Origin: Hydnum rufescens UP504
Lineage: Eukaryota > Basidiomycota > Agaricomycetes > Cantharellales > Hydnaceae
Assembly: GCA_014904985.1 (NCBI GenBank)
Contig: MU128960.1
Location: forward strand, 186,001 to 250,000
Length of the DNA: 64,000 nucleotides
Direction of reading: 5' to 3'
Below are positions 38,362-53,283 of the stretch, in pieces. The notes under the pieces are model-generated. The model did not search any database. It was given only the letters and a program-made list of their open reading frames with translations, and was not told the origin of the DNA. Position numbers and translations under genes: made by a program. Position 1 is the stretch's first letter, and every line of letters begins with the position of its first letter.

Positions 38362-39480
38362 CTAAAAGACCCCAGGAATGTAGACAGACTGTCGAGTATA
38401 CTGATGGAGATGATGTCCAAGACTAAAGACAATAAGAGCAGCGATGACGCCGGCAATGAAACCAGCGAGGAACTTTCCCTCGATGCCCAGCATTTCTAGC
38501 AGTCTGACATTCCGAGTGCGAACAAATGGTTTCAGAGCGAAAGGATCTACGCCCCTCTCCTTGGCTGTCAGTTCAGCGATGCGCAGCCCAGGCAGTCCGT
38601 CCACTGAGGCCGCATTTTTCATTGCCCAGTAGTGACGTAAACCGTTAGTGGAGTTTGGGTCTGCTTTCTCGCACGCCTCGCGTTTTTCGAAAAAATCTAG
38701 CAGTTGCGTTCGGTGGCCTTCAAAGCTATAGAAGGGGACGGCATAACCTGAATCATTGCTTGCTTGGTCAGCGTGTGTACGAACATATCGAAGAGCCTAA
38801 TTACCGCATGACTGAGGGAGGGCAGGGAATGATTAGTCTAGGGGTGCGATATGGGGAGACACGCTACATACGGTTCCAACTTTATGTACTGAGACGATGA
38901 TGGCGGCTCGTGAACCGGGCAGCCTCTCGGAGTCCGGTATAAAACGATGATATTCATCCGAACCAAATTCGTACCACACCCCTGGTTCCCATTGATTAAC
39001 GGTTACAGGGCCAGGCAGCGGAAAACACCTAACGCACCTGTCCCAAAAAGACGGACTATCCGAGGGGCGCCCGAAAACGCTTGAAAGAGGACAGTGATCC
39101 TTCCATTCTCACGAAGATGAGCAATGGTCTCTGAGCCGGACCCAGAGAGATCCTGCATCTTGGTGGTAGGCCATTATCAAGACGCCGGGAGATTATTGAC
39201 CTACTTGATACATGACAGTCTTGTTGTCAATGACCTGGAACGTCCCTGCAACCCCCTTGGGACTTATGTTGACATGGCCCGTTTGGCTCCTTTAACCAGG
39301 GAATCAGGACAAGCTTCTAACGGTTTGAAGCCAGTCCTACAAAGGGGCAGACGCCACCCAAAACAGGTGCTGAGCATTTATCCATTCGATCAGGTGCTCA
39401 GGGATCTCAGCAGCCAAGAATAATTAAGCCAGAATTCTCCAAGCGGGCGAGTTACAAACCTCATCGAAAAAGACACCCAT
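38362..39480 (-). CDS. Pyridoxamine 5'-phosphate oxidase-like FMN-binding protein
   Basis: Member of the fungal PNPOx-fold family (split-barrel flavin binders, YLR456W type). The start is a 21-nt exon, MGVFFDE (ATG 39480), then IPEHLIEWINAQHLFWVASA. Further introns give GHVNISPKGVAGTFQVIDN, MYQDLSGSGSETIAHLRENG, APRIVRLFGTG, WYEFGSDEYHRFIPDSERLP and KVGTVCYAVPFYSFEGHRTQ in order, all in frame. The C-terminal exon ends KFLAGFIAGVIAALIVFSL, a single membrane anchor. Actual pyridoxamine oxidase activity is not expected for this subfamily and is unproven. It is divergent from MET2, with a hAT element inserted between the two, only 69 bp upstream of this ATG. Confidence 0.85.
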
Positions 39481-39541
39481 GACTTGTCGTCGTGGTCGGC
39501 CGAATGCAGGTAATGGCAATGTCACGGAGTCACACAAGAAG

Positions 39542-39549
39542 CTGTGTCA
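39542..39549. repeat. Target-site duplication, left copy (CTGTGTCA)
   Basis: Eight bases immediately outside the left terminal inverted repeat, repeated exactly at 40946-40953. An 8-bp duplication is the hAT superfamily signature. Confidence 0.9.
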
Positions 39550-40945
39550 TAGTGTTGCCAAGGACTTGGCTTCAAGTCGGCTCAAGTCCGAAGCCAGTCT
39601 CTTCTAAGCCAAGTCAAGTCAAGTCCTTTGATTACTAATCAAATGACTTGACTTGACTTTGGGCGACTTGGCTTCAGCTTGAAGTCGGCTCAAGTCTTAA
39701 TAATATAATAGGCACATGTTTATGTAGATACAGTATATAGACCGCACATTCTGGTGGGTTGGGTTGGGTTGGCCCTCAAATTTACATAGGAGTATTTTTT
39801 CACCTCTCTTCTGAATCTGAATGCTAGGGGCGCAAGCATGGATCTCCAAGATGGTTCTGAGCAGCGATGGATTACTTCCCAATTCAAACCACTTCCATGC
39901 CATATCAGCACATTCTGTTCAAGCTCAATATTTCAGAAAGACCAGTACATCAAACTGGAACTGATGGAGGCTCTGCAAATGCCAAATTTATGCCGAGGAA
40001 CAAGCCACTTTGCGAGCGACTTCATTTCATGGAAAACTTTGATTGGCGGCGTGGCGGCAGGTCCGGATGACAGGAACAGCGCACTCCAGCACAGAGCCAC
40101 TCAGACAACCAACCAGAGGAAGAATATCACATTTGATCGAGCTCGAGGGAGTCTGCCACCACTCCAGGAAGTGTACACCCTGTCAGCATTCGTATGTGCA
40201 AACAACCTGGCATCCCACCAGACGCACTGTTTTACTTCGATTAAATCCCTATATGCCCATTCCTCTCAATATGTACGCATGGCTCTGTCTCGCTGCCCCA
40301 TCCATCTCAGACCACACCCGCACACTGCCGAATCCACGCCCCTCCGCTCACCCCCTTCACAATACCTCGTTCAAAGCATTAGATTAATTCTCAAGTACTG
40401 ACTCGCCATGTATTTGGACCACTCTTGGCCGCTTGGGAGGCTACCGCGGTATATAAACTAGAATTCCTCCTCGAGCTCGAGGGAGCCTTGGTACATCCCG
40501 AGAAACTATACAGGATTCTAATAACTAAGCGGTCCATCCTTGAACTCCAGGCTAAACCTACGGAGTGGGAAGAATTACTTGATCTAATAGAAGAGCCCTG
40601 GTGGGGGTGCAACATATGAAGACCAGAGAACTTTTCTGGGACATTTTATCATCACTCAGATACTAGACAGGGTGCCACGGGTGCCCGCGACCTTGCTTGC
40701 AAATTGTTCCAGGTGTGTGGTAACTAGGGTTATTCTGTCAAGCCTCGTCATGCAGAACTGAATGCACCAACCAATCAGAAGCTACCAAGTAATTATCTAA
40801 TCCAAAATTGGCTTGAGTCGACTTCAAGTCCAAGCCAAGTCTTATTTTTGACTTGACTTCGGAGATAAGTCAAGTCAAACGGAAGTCGTGCGGAGTCGCC
40901 CGAAGTCAAGTCTAAGTCAAGCTAAGCCAAGTCGCGGCAACACTA
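39550..40945. mobile_element. Non-autonomous hAT-type DNA transposon (1396 bp)
   Basis: Both ends carry TAGTGTTGCC as a terminal inverted repeat, extending imperfectly to about 22 bp (left continues AAGGACTTGGCTT, right complement continues GCGACTTGGCTT). The element is flanked by exact 8-bp direct repeats CTGTGTCA (39542-39549 and 40946-40953), the hallmark of hAT insertion. The first and last 150 bp are packed with GACTTGA/TCAAGTC words in both orientations, as expected for hAT subterminal transposase-binding repeats. The interior shows no hAT transposase: no RNase-H block or C-terminal dimerisation domain. It therefore depends on an element elsewhere. The identical target duplication suggests a fairly recent insertion. 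Confidence 0.93.
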
Positions 40946-40953
40946 CTGTGTCA
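40946..40953. repeat. Target-site duplication, right copy (CTGTGTCA)
   Basis: Exact match to 39542-39549, immediately outside the right terminal inverted repeat. It ends 153 bp before the MET2 start codon. Confidence 0.9.
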
Positions 40954-41106
40954 TGAGCGATCTTTTTGCATCCGGTGTATTGACCCGTGGTAATATAAAT
41001 CGAAAATTGTCTCTCCCACTCCACTCCGTGGGTTTTTCTACATCGCTGGTCAAATCGTTCCCCCGACTCCAGGAAGTCGTCTTGGGGAAGATTGTTGATA
41101 TTGTCC

Positions 41107-42639
<1,533 letters not shown>

Positions 42640-42820
42640 TTTTTGGGAACATGCGTATAGGTATTCGATTGGGACTTTGGAGCGGTATAGAGCTAAGGTC
42701 CATGTACAGTATATGCGTCAAGGGTGTCCGCATCCTTTGCTACCCCAAAGTACAATACATTCAGACTACCGTAAATATCTCGACAAGGGTGATGATATGG
42801 GAGTACACAGGAGACTAACG

Positions 42821-44486
<1,666 letters not shown>

Positions 44487-44634
44487 TGTTCGGAAGCTAC
44501 GTAATCCACGTGAACCCCGCCACTTACCGAACACACAAGGCCAATTTGAGCCAGCCGTGAGTTTCAGAAAACTGGCAGCCCTTCGTTTACTTTCCAGAAG
44601 CATATATTTCCCCCGCTTACTGCTCACTGCTCGT
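44487..44634. promoter_or_regulatory. Short divergent promoter, VPS4 / TRM1
   Basis: 148 bp between the divergent start codons. No TATA box seen; compact bidirectional promoter inferred from geometry alone. Confidence 0.5.
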
Positions 44635-47175
44635 ATGTCTTCTCACTCTCCGATTGTCGTTCCTGAGGGCTTTACCCTGCACAAGGAGAATTCCGCGTAC
44701 ATCCTGTTGCCTTCGGATAATGGAGCTTTTCTTAACACCGTCCAAGAGTTCAATCGTGATCTGAGCATTGCTTGTATTCGTGCCTGGAGCGAACGGAATA
44801 ACCGAGATAAACAAGCTAAATTTCTCCAACGTCAGACGCAACTGGACGCCAAAAATGCCACACGAAAGACAAAGAAGCGGAAGACTGGTGTGTGGGGATT
44901 ATGCCAGCCAGATGAAGGGAGTACCCACAAGGATTAACTCCTTAGATGGAGTTTTGGTCCATATGGATGATGAAAGTACTGGAGCTCAAGAGTCAGTAGG
45001 AGTTGACCCCGCGTCTCTCGACAAAGTGAAGGGCCCAGACACTGAGGCGTGTATCTCCTCGTATCTCATCGTAGCGTCTACGCTCATTGAGCCATGCAAC
45101 AAAGCAGTATCGAACGCACAAAATAACTATCTTAGAGCCGCTGAGTGCCACTGGGCTGCGGTCCATCCGATATGCGAACGAAATTCCCCTCGTTAAGTAT
45201 GTACCACCCCCCACCCCCCCGAGAAGAAAAATAGTGTGGAGCGTCCTGACTTGCCCTATTATAGACACGTTATCGCCAATGATATCTCGCTCGATGCGAT
45301 CGCTGCTATGCAGCGGAATGTGGACATAAATGGCCTCGCTCCCCCTGGCCATTCGCAGAGCGCTTCCGAGCAACCGAATCCCATCAAAGACCCGGGCGAT
45401 TCCGCGGGTCCATCAGCGGAGCCTCGAAAACCAACTGTAACAGTGAATGAGGGCGATGCAACGTGTGCCGTCTGCCGTTGGTCATTTTCCTATCATAACT
45501 TAGTGACATTTCGCACGAATTTAGAGCACTCATGTACTCTCAACGGACGGCAAAAACCAATGTCGATGTCGTGGATCTGGATCCATATGGAACAGCTGCG
45601 CCGTTTATTGATGGAGCCGTTCAATGTGTCGTTGATAATGGTCAGTGGCATAGATGTGTGCGTGATATCTATCTTGCTTAACACAACATCATGTCAGGTT
45701 TACTTTGCATTACATGTACGGACTTAGCTGTGTTGGCTGGTAACAACTATCCAGAGAAATGGCTCGTATTCGTATGCACAGTAATTTGACTGGACATAGT
45801 CTTGACTCATTTCTCTTTCATCAGTTTCGCAAACTATGGGGGAATGCCCTTGAAAGCAGAATATTGCCATGAGGCGGTGCGCTCATTCGTTCAAGAGATG
45901 CTAGTTAACTGCCCTAATTTCTCCTGTTCTCTGGGATTTCAGGCTCTCAGACTCGTTCTGCATTCCGTTGCTACCGCTGCAGCACGATATGGGCGAAGTA
46001 TAACGCCTCTGTTGTCGCTCTCAATTGACTTCTATGTTCGAATATTTGTACAAGTGAGGGCAGCCCCGATCGAAGTCAAGAAATTGGCATGGTGAGCCAC
46101 TACCATGCCCAAGGCCTTATCTTTTTTGCATCCTATCCGATTCATCCAGTAACACCGCGGTCTACTATGTCTGTACGTCGTGTCAGGCATGGCACGAGCA
46201 GCCCTTAGGCAAGGCCATAGAGAAGGCGAACGAATCATCCGGAAACGTCAATCGTGTCTACAAGACAACGGTAGGACCACCAACCGCCCAGGAGTGTGAA
46301 GAATGTGCTTCAAAGTATCATGTAACGTCTTTGTGTCGGGTCCACACTACGCCAGGCGATCTAACTGGATTTGCTAGGTCGCTGGTCCCATGTGGTCTGG
46401 CCCTCTGCATGATCGGGAATTTGTGAAGGAAGTCCTGGATCTGGTCAACGCCAACCCAACGAGCTTTGGTACCACACCCAGGATGCAAGGGATGCTCACT
46501 GTCGCAAGCGAGGTAAAACACCGATCCTATATTCTTGTAGGAGAGAACCATAATCCTTGCTAATATAATTGGAGAATTAGGAACTAGACGTTCCATTCTA
46601 CTTCACACCTGCCAAAGTAGCAGGGTTTTTCCAATGCAATTGTCCATCTCTGCAAGATATCTCGTGAGCGCTTTCCGTTCCTTCGAGTCCCCCATTATTT
46701 AGCTACTGCTGCTAAAAAGCTAGTGGTCACCGCAGATCGGCGCTGCTGAACGCCGGGCACAGCGTTTCGCGCTCGCACGCAGCTGCGGGTTCCATCAAGA
46801 CAACGGCGTCACAGCGGGACATTCACGACGTCTTCCGCAGCTGGATAAAGCTTCATCCCGTGAAGATGAGTAACATCAAAGAAGGTTCCCCAGCGTACAG
46901 ACTTGTGACCACAGAACTAAAGTGGGTCGCCCCCCGCCTTCGCAGAATTGGCCACCCCATTCGCTGATGCTTATTTCCTTTACTTTATTTTATTTTATTT
47001 TATTTCGCCTGCAGAACTGCAAGCAGACTTCACGCGACATCCCAAGACCTTGACTTCGTCCGTTAAGCTAGTGAGATACCAGCAAAATCCTACGCCACAT
47101 TGGGGCCCGGGAACCCGAGCGGGAGGGAGTAAGCGTAAGCGGAGCAAAGAGGGAAAAGAAGAAAGCCAAGAGTAA
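44635..47175 (+). CDS. TRM1: tRNA (guanine26-N2)-dimethyltransferase
   Basis: SAM-dependent enzyme that dimethylates G26 of tRNAs in nucleus and mitochondria. ATG 44635 ([20 protein letters not shown]), then [20 protein letters not shown], a family motif. A basic KKRK patch could serve nuclear import. Next comes [20 protein letters not shown] (SAM motif; usually EALSATG, here EPLSATG), [36 protein letters not shown] (catalytic DPYG), [14 protein letters not shown], and CSSC-like zinc elements ([16 protein letters not shown]). The C-terminal exon ends [15 protein letters not shown], stop 47173-47175. About eight introns are inferred; one donor is within GDAT before [12 protein letters not shown]. 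Complete. Confidence 0.9.
46981..47006. repeat. TTTTA simple repeat in a TRM1 intron
   Basis: About four to five TTTTA units just before the CCTGCAG acceptor of the last TRM1 exon. It acts as an extended polypyrimidine-rich tract. Confidence 0.7.
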
Positions 47176-47403
47176 AAACGACTGCTCAATTATAATATAA
47201 GGGTTTACGTGATGCGAATGCGAGTGGGATATGATATGGTATGAATGCGGTGCAAGCACAGCGAGCAGATAAACAGGATATGTACATCCAGCGTCCATTC
47301 CGATTAACACAGAAAAATTTGACAAGTGTAGGTGATGTAATAAGTAAACCAGAAAGACAATTACCCGAGAAGAATAGCCAGAAAAGTTATAGAATACGTT
47401 CAG

Positions 47404-50400
47404 TCAGATTCGCCGAGAAAATCTAACGATGCTTTCGTGAGCCATGCATGTTTAAGTAACTCCTGAGCAGAGGGTCGCGCGGTATGATCCAACTCGAATG
47501 CCTTGTTTAAAAAGTCTTCTGCCTCAGGCGAGATATCGGGCGGAGTTTCAGGTTTTGCAGAGGACCCAATCTACACGGGGATGTTGTGAGCATTAAACAC
47601 ACAGGGCAAACCTAATGAAACACAGCCGCACCTTGAAAATGGCCTGCATTTGAGTAAACTTGGCCCAAGGATGTTCGCCAGTGAGCATCTCCACCACGAG
47701 GCAGCCCAAGCTCCATATGTCTGCCTTGCTGGTGTACGAGGTCTGCTTCACGACTTCTGGCGCCATCCAGAAAACAGAGCCTTGGAGAGAGGGTCGATGC
47801 ACTCGGGCAGAGGACAGCAGATCTGAGGGATGTCAATTCTAATTCCAGACACAAGAGAACTGACACCGATACGCACTGTCTTCTACTTTCTTGGAAATAC
47901 CAAAATCTGAAATCTTGATGCCGCCTTTATTGTCGACAAGGATATTTGCACCCTTGATATCTCGATGAATGATGTCGCGTTCGTGGAGATAAACAAGGCC
48001 TGCAAGGATCTGGCTGACCCAGTTGCGAACGAGCTCCTCTTCGAAAGCCCCATAATTGCGCAAGAGCGCAACTACAGAACCGCCTGGGACGTATTCCAGG
48101 AAAATATTGAGGTGGTGCTCATCCATTGACGAATCTGGTGGAATCCTTGAGCTCCCAGTCGCAAGTCCAGGGACACAGACATGACATACCCAGGTATTGC
48201 ACGATATTTGGATGCTGCAAATCCTTCAGCAGCTCGATTTCGCGCTCGAGAGCACTTAGCATGCTCTTCTTCCTCTCTTCGTTGTGAGAAGATCCTGTAG
48301 GGAGTTCCACTTGTTTAACGGCCATAAGGAGACCATGGAATGCATCCATCCCAAGATACACGCTGCCGAACGACCCAGAACCTATCAAAGCCCCTTTGAT
48401 CCATTTTATGGATCGCTTCCCTAAGTCGGACCAAAATGATTGAGAGGTCTACTCGAACTGACATGCACCACGACTTACGGCCAGTAGAAGTAACTGCTTT
48501 ACCAACGTCGTCTTCGGCTGCGGATTCAACGTCGCCTCCTTCACTCAGCTCTCCTTCGTCGCTGGTTTCTTCGGCAGTATCTTCCTCATCTTCATCTTCG
48601 GGTCGTCTTCTACACTAGGGTCTTGGCCGAGGGTGCTCCCTTCACTTGTGCCAACCACCGTTGAGTCCGATATTGAGCCGTTCTGGCGATTATCCATCTC
48701 CGCTGTGATCTCGTCCACAGTGAGGAACGTGCTCGCAGTCGACTTCCGCTTATTCTTCATCTCACTTGCATAGCTGAATCGCTTGCTGGAGGAATTAGTG
48801 CGTAATCTGGGGAACACGGATTCAGACAAAGATTCGGATTCGAAAGAGACCGGAGGGAGGACATGTGGAGTAGAAGGCTCGTTGCCTTTAGACCGCCCAA
48901 TGACGTTATCCTCATCGGGTTCTGTGGACGAACGGTCGCCATCCGTCGATATAGATAAGCGGGGAGCAGCTTCTTCTTCTTCTTCAGCAAGCCGTGAGGG
49001 GTGAGGGCCCTGTCGACGAGAAGACGAAGGTCGTGATGAACCACTGAGCGAGGAACGAGGAGAAGTAGACCTCCGAGGTACAGGATAGATGATATCGCTT
49101 TTGTCGCCGAGATTCCAGGAAGACCGAACACTACCACCGAGGGGTCCAGTGCCTGACATGATGCTCTCCCGCCTGATGGATCCACTTCCTCGAAGCATAC
49201 TGTTGCGCGCAGTCCGCTCGAGCACTTTCTTCTCAGTATGAGGGAAGAACTCCCCGAGATGGGAAGTAATGAGTTCCGACGGTGGCCGTTGACCGAAGAA
49301 GCTGCGTAATTTCTTCTGGGGGTTCGCAAGGAAGGATCCGGATTGACTGTTTTTCGTGGGAGATGACTCCGCTTCCAAGGGCGGCGGTGGCAATAAGCCC
49401 AGCCCCGACATGACGCTGATAGTGCTCGCACGAGCCAATTGTTTGCTTGTGGCGGACCTCAGGTTTCCTGAAGACGAAAGAGTGCCCGGTGAACCCGCCC
49501 GTGGAGTGGGGTCACGCGAGTCAGCGTCGTCGCTGTCGGGAGCGGCCAGATTCGACTTCGAGCCAAATCCAGAGGTCGTAGTAGGACTCGTCGGTGAAAT
49601 CTGACTCGCCGGTGGGCGGACTCCGAAGAAGTGCTCCAACTTGCTGACCTGTTTTCGAGGAATAAGGCCATATCTCCGCAATGTTAAACCACGTTCCCGA
49701 GAGGGATTCGACGAATCCGCATGACAAACAGAGAGGAGCTGCTGCTCGGTGAGAGGGGTATCTTAAATGGAAGGATCTATCAGCGTATGCAGTGTTGGCA
49801 TAATGGGTCGACACTCACATGGGCCCTCGTGTCCTGGAAGTTCAAGATACACCGCCCAACCGTCGACGATGAGCGCGCCATCTTCATTTTCGGTAGCGAC
49901 CACTGGACCTCCGTGTATCTTGTTCATCTTCTTCAGGACGTTTTCTATCACTTGCACGCCACCTTGGCAATCACCGACGTTGATGACCCGAGAATGACCC
50001 TCATCTGCGAGGATAAATTTAACGCATAAGCGTCTTAATTCTTCCAGAGACTTAGGTGCAGCCTGGGATGGAGAATTCGAATGAGTAGAGGACAAGCCGC
50101 GGGTGATTGGAGTGGTGGCCTCGGTCTGTGATGTTTCAACTATAGGGCTCAACGGGAAGCCATTGCCAGAGTTTGGAACGTGGAGGGTCGGGAGTATGAT
50201 TGGATCTCGATCTCGGATGGCATGATTACTGGATTGATACGGGTGAGAGATCGTACTGGAGGTGGATCCAATTTCCCCGGAAGTTCCTGGCCGTGCGCTG
50301 AGGGCTGGAGCAGGATTAAGAGGCTTGCTAGCCTGGGACATGGAGGGAGATTTCTGATGAAGCGATCTGTTTGGAATGCTTCGAAGAGCGACAGATGGCA

Positions 50401-51394
50401 AAGGCGATGCAGATCTTGGAAATGGCACACTGCGCTTATCTGGCGCAAATGTTCCGCCCAGAAGGTTCCCGGGATTTGGACGAGCTGGTAATCCATAATC
50501 ACCGGCATGCCATTGAGCACTAGGCACAGTAGTCTGTGTAGGGGCAGGGGGAAGGGGGTCTTTGGTAAAGGGAGGCGGTGCATGGGGCTCTGGGGTCCGT
50601 CGGCCGGGGGTGTGGGTGGAAAGAGGGGGGCCGAGGCTGACATTACCATTAGTTCTCTGTCGAGGTGGTGGGGGTGGCTGTGTTCGGGAGCAGGGACTGG
50701 GGGAGGTAGAGCAGGGAGATAACGCGCGGTATTAGATAAAGGCTGCTGCGGGAGAGACATAGCGAGGAGTCGGTGTGGGTTTGGCAGTTGCAGGGATTCC
50801 TTGTGCAGACCCCACAAGCTGGGGGAGATCACGGGAGGCAGATTCGGTGATGTGTAAAGGAGGAGGCCGAGCGGTGTCCAGCCGCCTTCCGGTCGTCGTA
50901 CCAGACATCACCTCCTTTGTAGTACTGGATTGGCCATGGGCGTCTCTTCCCATTTGTGAGCCTGACATGGATGCGGATGGTGGCACAGAAGTAGATCGCA
51001 TGCACTTTTGGCGAAGAGCCTTGACAGCAACAAGAATCTTAATGCGATCGCCGACGCTGATAATCCCGGTTTCTTTCAGTGCGGTCTGGTCTAGGTCCAG
51101 GATCAAGTCGCCACGAATATCGTTTTCGCGAAATCTGGTGGCATGATGGCCCACTTTGGCTTCGGAGAGCCACTTGGAGACGTGCGGATCCGACCATTGC
51201 TTGACCCACTCCAGATGGGTCAAACCTGGGGGACAATCGAGAGAAACAGTTGGTGATGGTGCTGGGCTTGCAGATCCTGAACCACTTCGAAAGGGAGAAG
51301 TCTGTCGACCTAAAGAGCCATTCGAGCTAAATATTTCAGATGTCGGGGTACCGGACGGTAAGACCTCTGAGGGAATAACAAGCTCTGTAAACAT
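47404..51394 (-). CDS. MAP kinase kinase kinase, Ste11/Byr2 type
   Basis: MAPKKK of the mating/filamentation cascade. ATG 51394 ([20 protein letters not shown]). SAM domain at about 51220-51000 ([20 protein letters not shown] to [13 protein letters not shown]). Disordered Pro/Ser linker. Ras-binding domain at about 50040-49830 ([37 protein letters not shown]). Long Ser-rich regulatory region (49680-48545). Kinase domain: [12 protein letters not shown] (P-loop), AVKQ Lys, HRDIKGANI (catalytic loop), [15 protein letters not shown] (activation/APE) and DIWSLGC, ending with the C-terminal helix [17 protein letters not shown] at 47404-47406. An in-frame TAA at 50732-50734 must lie in an intron; a GTCTCT to ACACAG junction is the best fit. 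Orthologue of Byr2/Ste11 by domain order. Confidence 0.92.
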
Positions 51395-51853
51395 CTAAGG
51401 CGTGCAGGCAGGCGACCAGCCGGGAAGTGCCGGTGATAAGACAATGGCCAATTCCAGTATTCTAGCGATCTTCTTGCCACTAGTCCAACCCGGCAGCGTC
51501 TGCGAAATAGGAATACAAATACTTCTCTCTCGCCCCACCACCATTGATTCATATCCAGAGGGTATGTTGTTAACCACTCTTGTTGTCGGGATCAAACAAT
51601 GAAAGTGTCTATTGTTCATCGAGAATAAAATCCATCCTTTTGATTTTCAAGGTGGATTCTCCGACAACCCTCGGGGCTCGACCCCGCCGGTTCTAAAAAA
51701 AACCGTGGACAATGGATTGAACTATAGCGACGTCGTACATTGAGGCTATTCTTGCCGCCACTCCTGGGGGCCTTTTAGTATGTCTTCGGCCGATTGTAGT
51801 ATTGCGGTCTCACAGGACAGGGAGGTGCTCACAACAACGGAAGGCTCTACTGT

Positions 51854-52126
51854 CTACATGCGGAAGAAGTCCGTCTTGACGTTTGTGGTGACTTGGGTAA
51901 TGTGTTTATCCGTCTGTGAGGCGCTGGCGGCTGGAGTATATCTCTTAATTTGCAGCTCTCCGTCAGCGAAGACACTGAAGCCATGATATAAGCACCAGTT
52001 CTGACATGGAAGAGGATGGTCTGTGGGGGTAAGTATGTATTTGGTGCTACAACGGGTGTAATCGTCTGTGAACAGAGGGAATGAGATGGTTATGCTGATA
52101 ATAATAATAAAAAGCATCTGCATCAT
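51854..52126 (-). CDS. Putative small secreted protein, tentative
   Basis: ORF of 90 residues starting MMQMLFIIIISITISFPLFT, which looks like a signal peptide, although its Ile run is coded by an ATT/AAT-type simple repeat. The mature part continues KRYTPAASASQTDKHITQV and ends at a stop after FFRM. The same frame then stays open downstream (TVEPSVVVSTSLSCETAILQ), so the stop may be intronic. No known family. Moderately coding-like in composition; unsupported otherwise. Confidence 0.25.
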   Translation of the reverse strand: MMQMLFIIIISITISFPLFTDDYTRCSTKYILTPTDHPLPCQNWCLYHGFSVFADGELQIKRYTPAASASQTDKHITQVTTNVKTDFFRM

Positions 52127-52545
52127 CCGACGTGTAAGATGGAAAACTGACTCTTTGGGGACAGTGCCACAGTCAGGATTAAGATAATATTAGACTACAT
52201 AAATTATACAGCACTCAAGATCTGCAGATCTCGGCGATCCGCGGATGTCTTTGGGCCACAATCTGCTGTACTGTCCAATGGCTATCCAAGGATCTGTTGT
52301 TACGGGTACAATCCAACCGCAGGACTGCCCTCATTTCGAGAATGATAGAGACATTCAAGAAGCCGTGTCCTTGTACTCCAGCTCTGATCTATTATATATA
52401 CACTGGATGGCCGTCGTAGTTTGACTATGCGCTTTGGAGCTGTCCGGTGCACTGTGTGGCATCAAAATCCATCGTGTCAGAGAAATTCGTAGGTGGTTCC
52501 CTCAACAATTTCAGCATTTCCCTGGTGTAAAACCATATCCAAGAT

Positions 52546-52739
52546 TCAAGGAATGGAACCGCCCGTCCTATCGCCGAGCCGGCTCAAGTGGGGCCCCATG
52601 GCCAGTAGCCCATTCTCCTTCTGCGTAGACACGATAACGCCCTCGGGTATGGTGACTACCGTATCAAGGGAGGAGGAACGCGAGGTGTGGGCCTCAATCT
52701 GTTTGGAGGTGGCAGAAGCAATGACGCGGCCAACATAGA
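52546..52739 (-). pseudogene. Coding-like exon fragment, family unknown
   Basis: Open stretch reading YVGRVIASATSKQIEAHTSR, then LDTVVTIPEGVIVSTQKENG, then GPHLSRLGDRTGGSIP and TGA at 52546-52548. It has no ATG start, and no upstream exon could be joined in phase (the CGGCCAG acceptor needs a phase-1 donor that I could not find). It looks like a last exon of a lost or undetected gene. Confidence 0.25.
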
Positions 52740-53269
52740 CTGGCCGAAATTACTAGCCGTGTACCTATGCAAATGAATATAGATAAGGGGGCTTGCGACA
52801 GGTATTGGGTTTGGCTGTTCACCTGAATTAGGCTGAGTATCGCGATTGGCATACCTGAATCCCGATGTTGTGAGATTGTAAGATCGTAACTACTGTAAGG
52901 TAGTGATCACCTCGGAGAGGCATCCAGTGTATATATAGGGCGTCCGATGGGTGCAGCTATCCTTCCTGAAATGAGGTGCCACGAAATATACATTTCTGTA
53001 ATCCGGTAATCCCCGAGTTTAGACTCGTTTTGCTTCTTTCCACCCACCTGTCACCCCTTTGGCGTCCTGTTGGTCCCATGAATAATATGTCTGATGGTCT
53101 TTTACATCATGTAGCCTACACCTTGTGCCCCAGGGCTCCAGTGTAGCCCCAAGAGATTAACCTAGATAGCCAGTTATCTTTGTGCAAGACTCATTCTTAG
53201 CGAGTCCACTCGAGCTCACTGTATCAGCCCGATTGGTGAGGCTCGGCTCGACTCTTGCCGCCTTGGCGG

Positions 53270-53283
53270 GTCGCGGCAACACT
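53270..53283. repeat. Solo hAT-like terminal repeat end
   Basis: GTCGCGGCAACACT is the complement of AGTGTTGCCGCGAC, matching the right end of the hAT element at 40945 over 14 bases. Upstream, 53205-53265 has CTCGAGCTC/GGCTCGACTC words like subterminal repeats. No partner end was found within the preceding 2 kb, so it is a truncated relic. Confidence 0.55.

Noticed and set aside
39838..40401. 187-codon ORF inside the hAT element as a possible transposase
   Set aside because: Lacks any hAT transposase feature (BED finger, RNase-H triad, dimerisation domain) and overlaps other-frame ORFs of equal quality.
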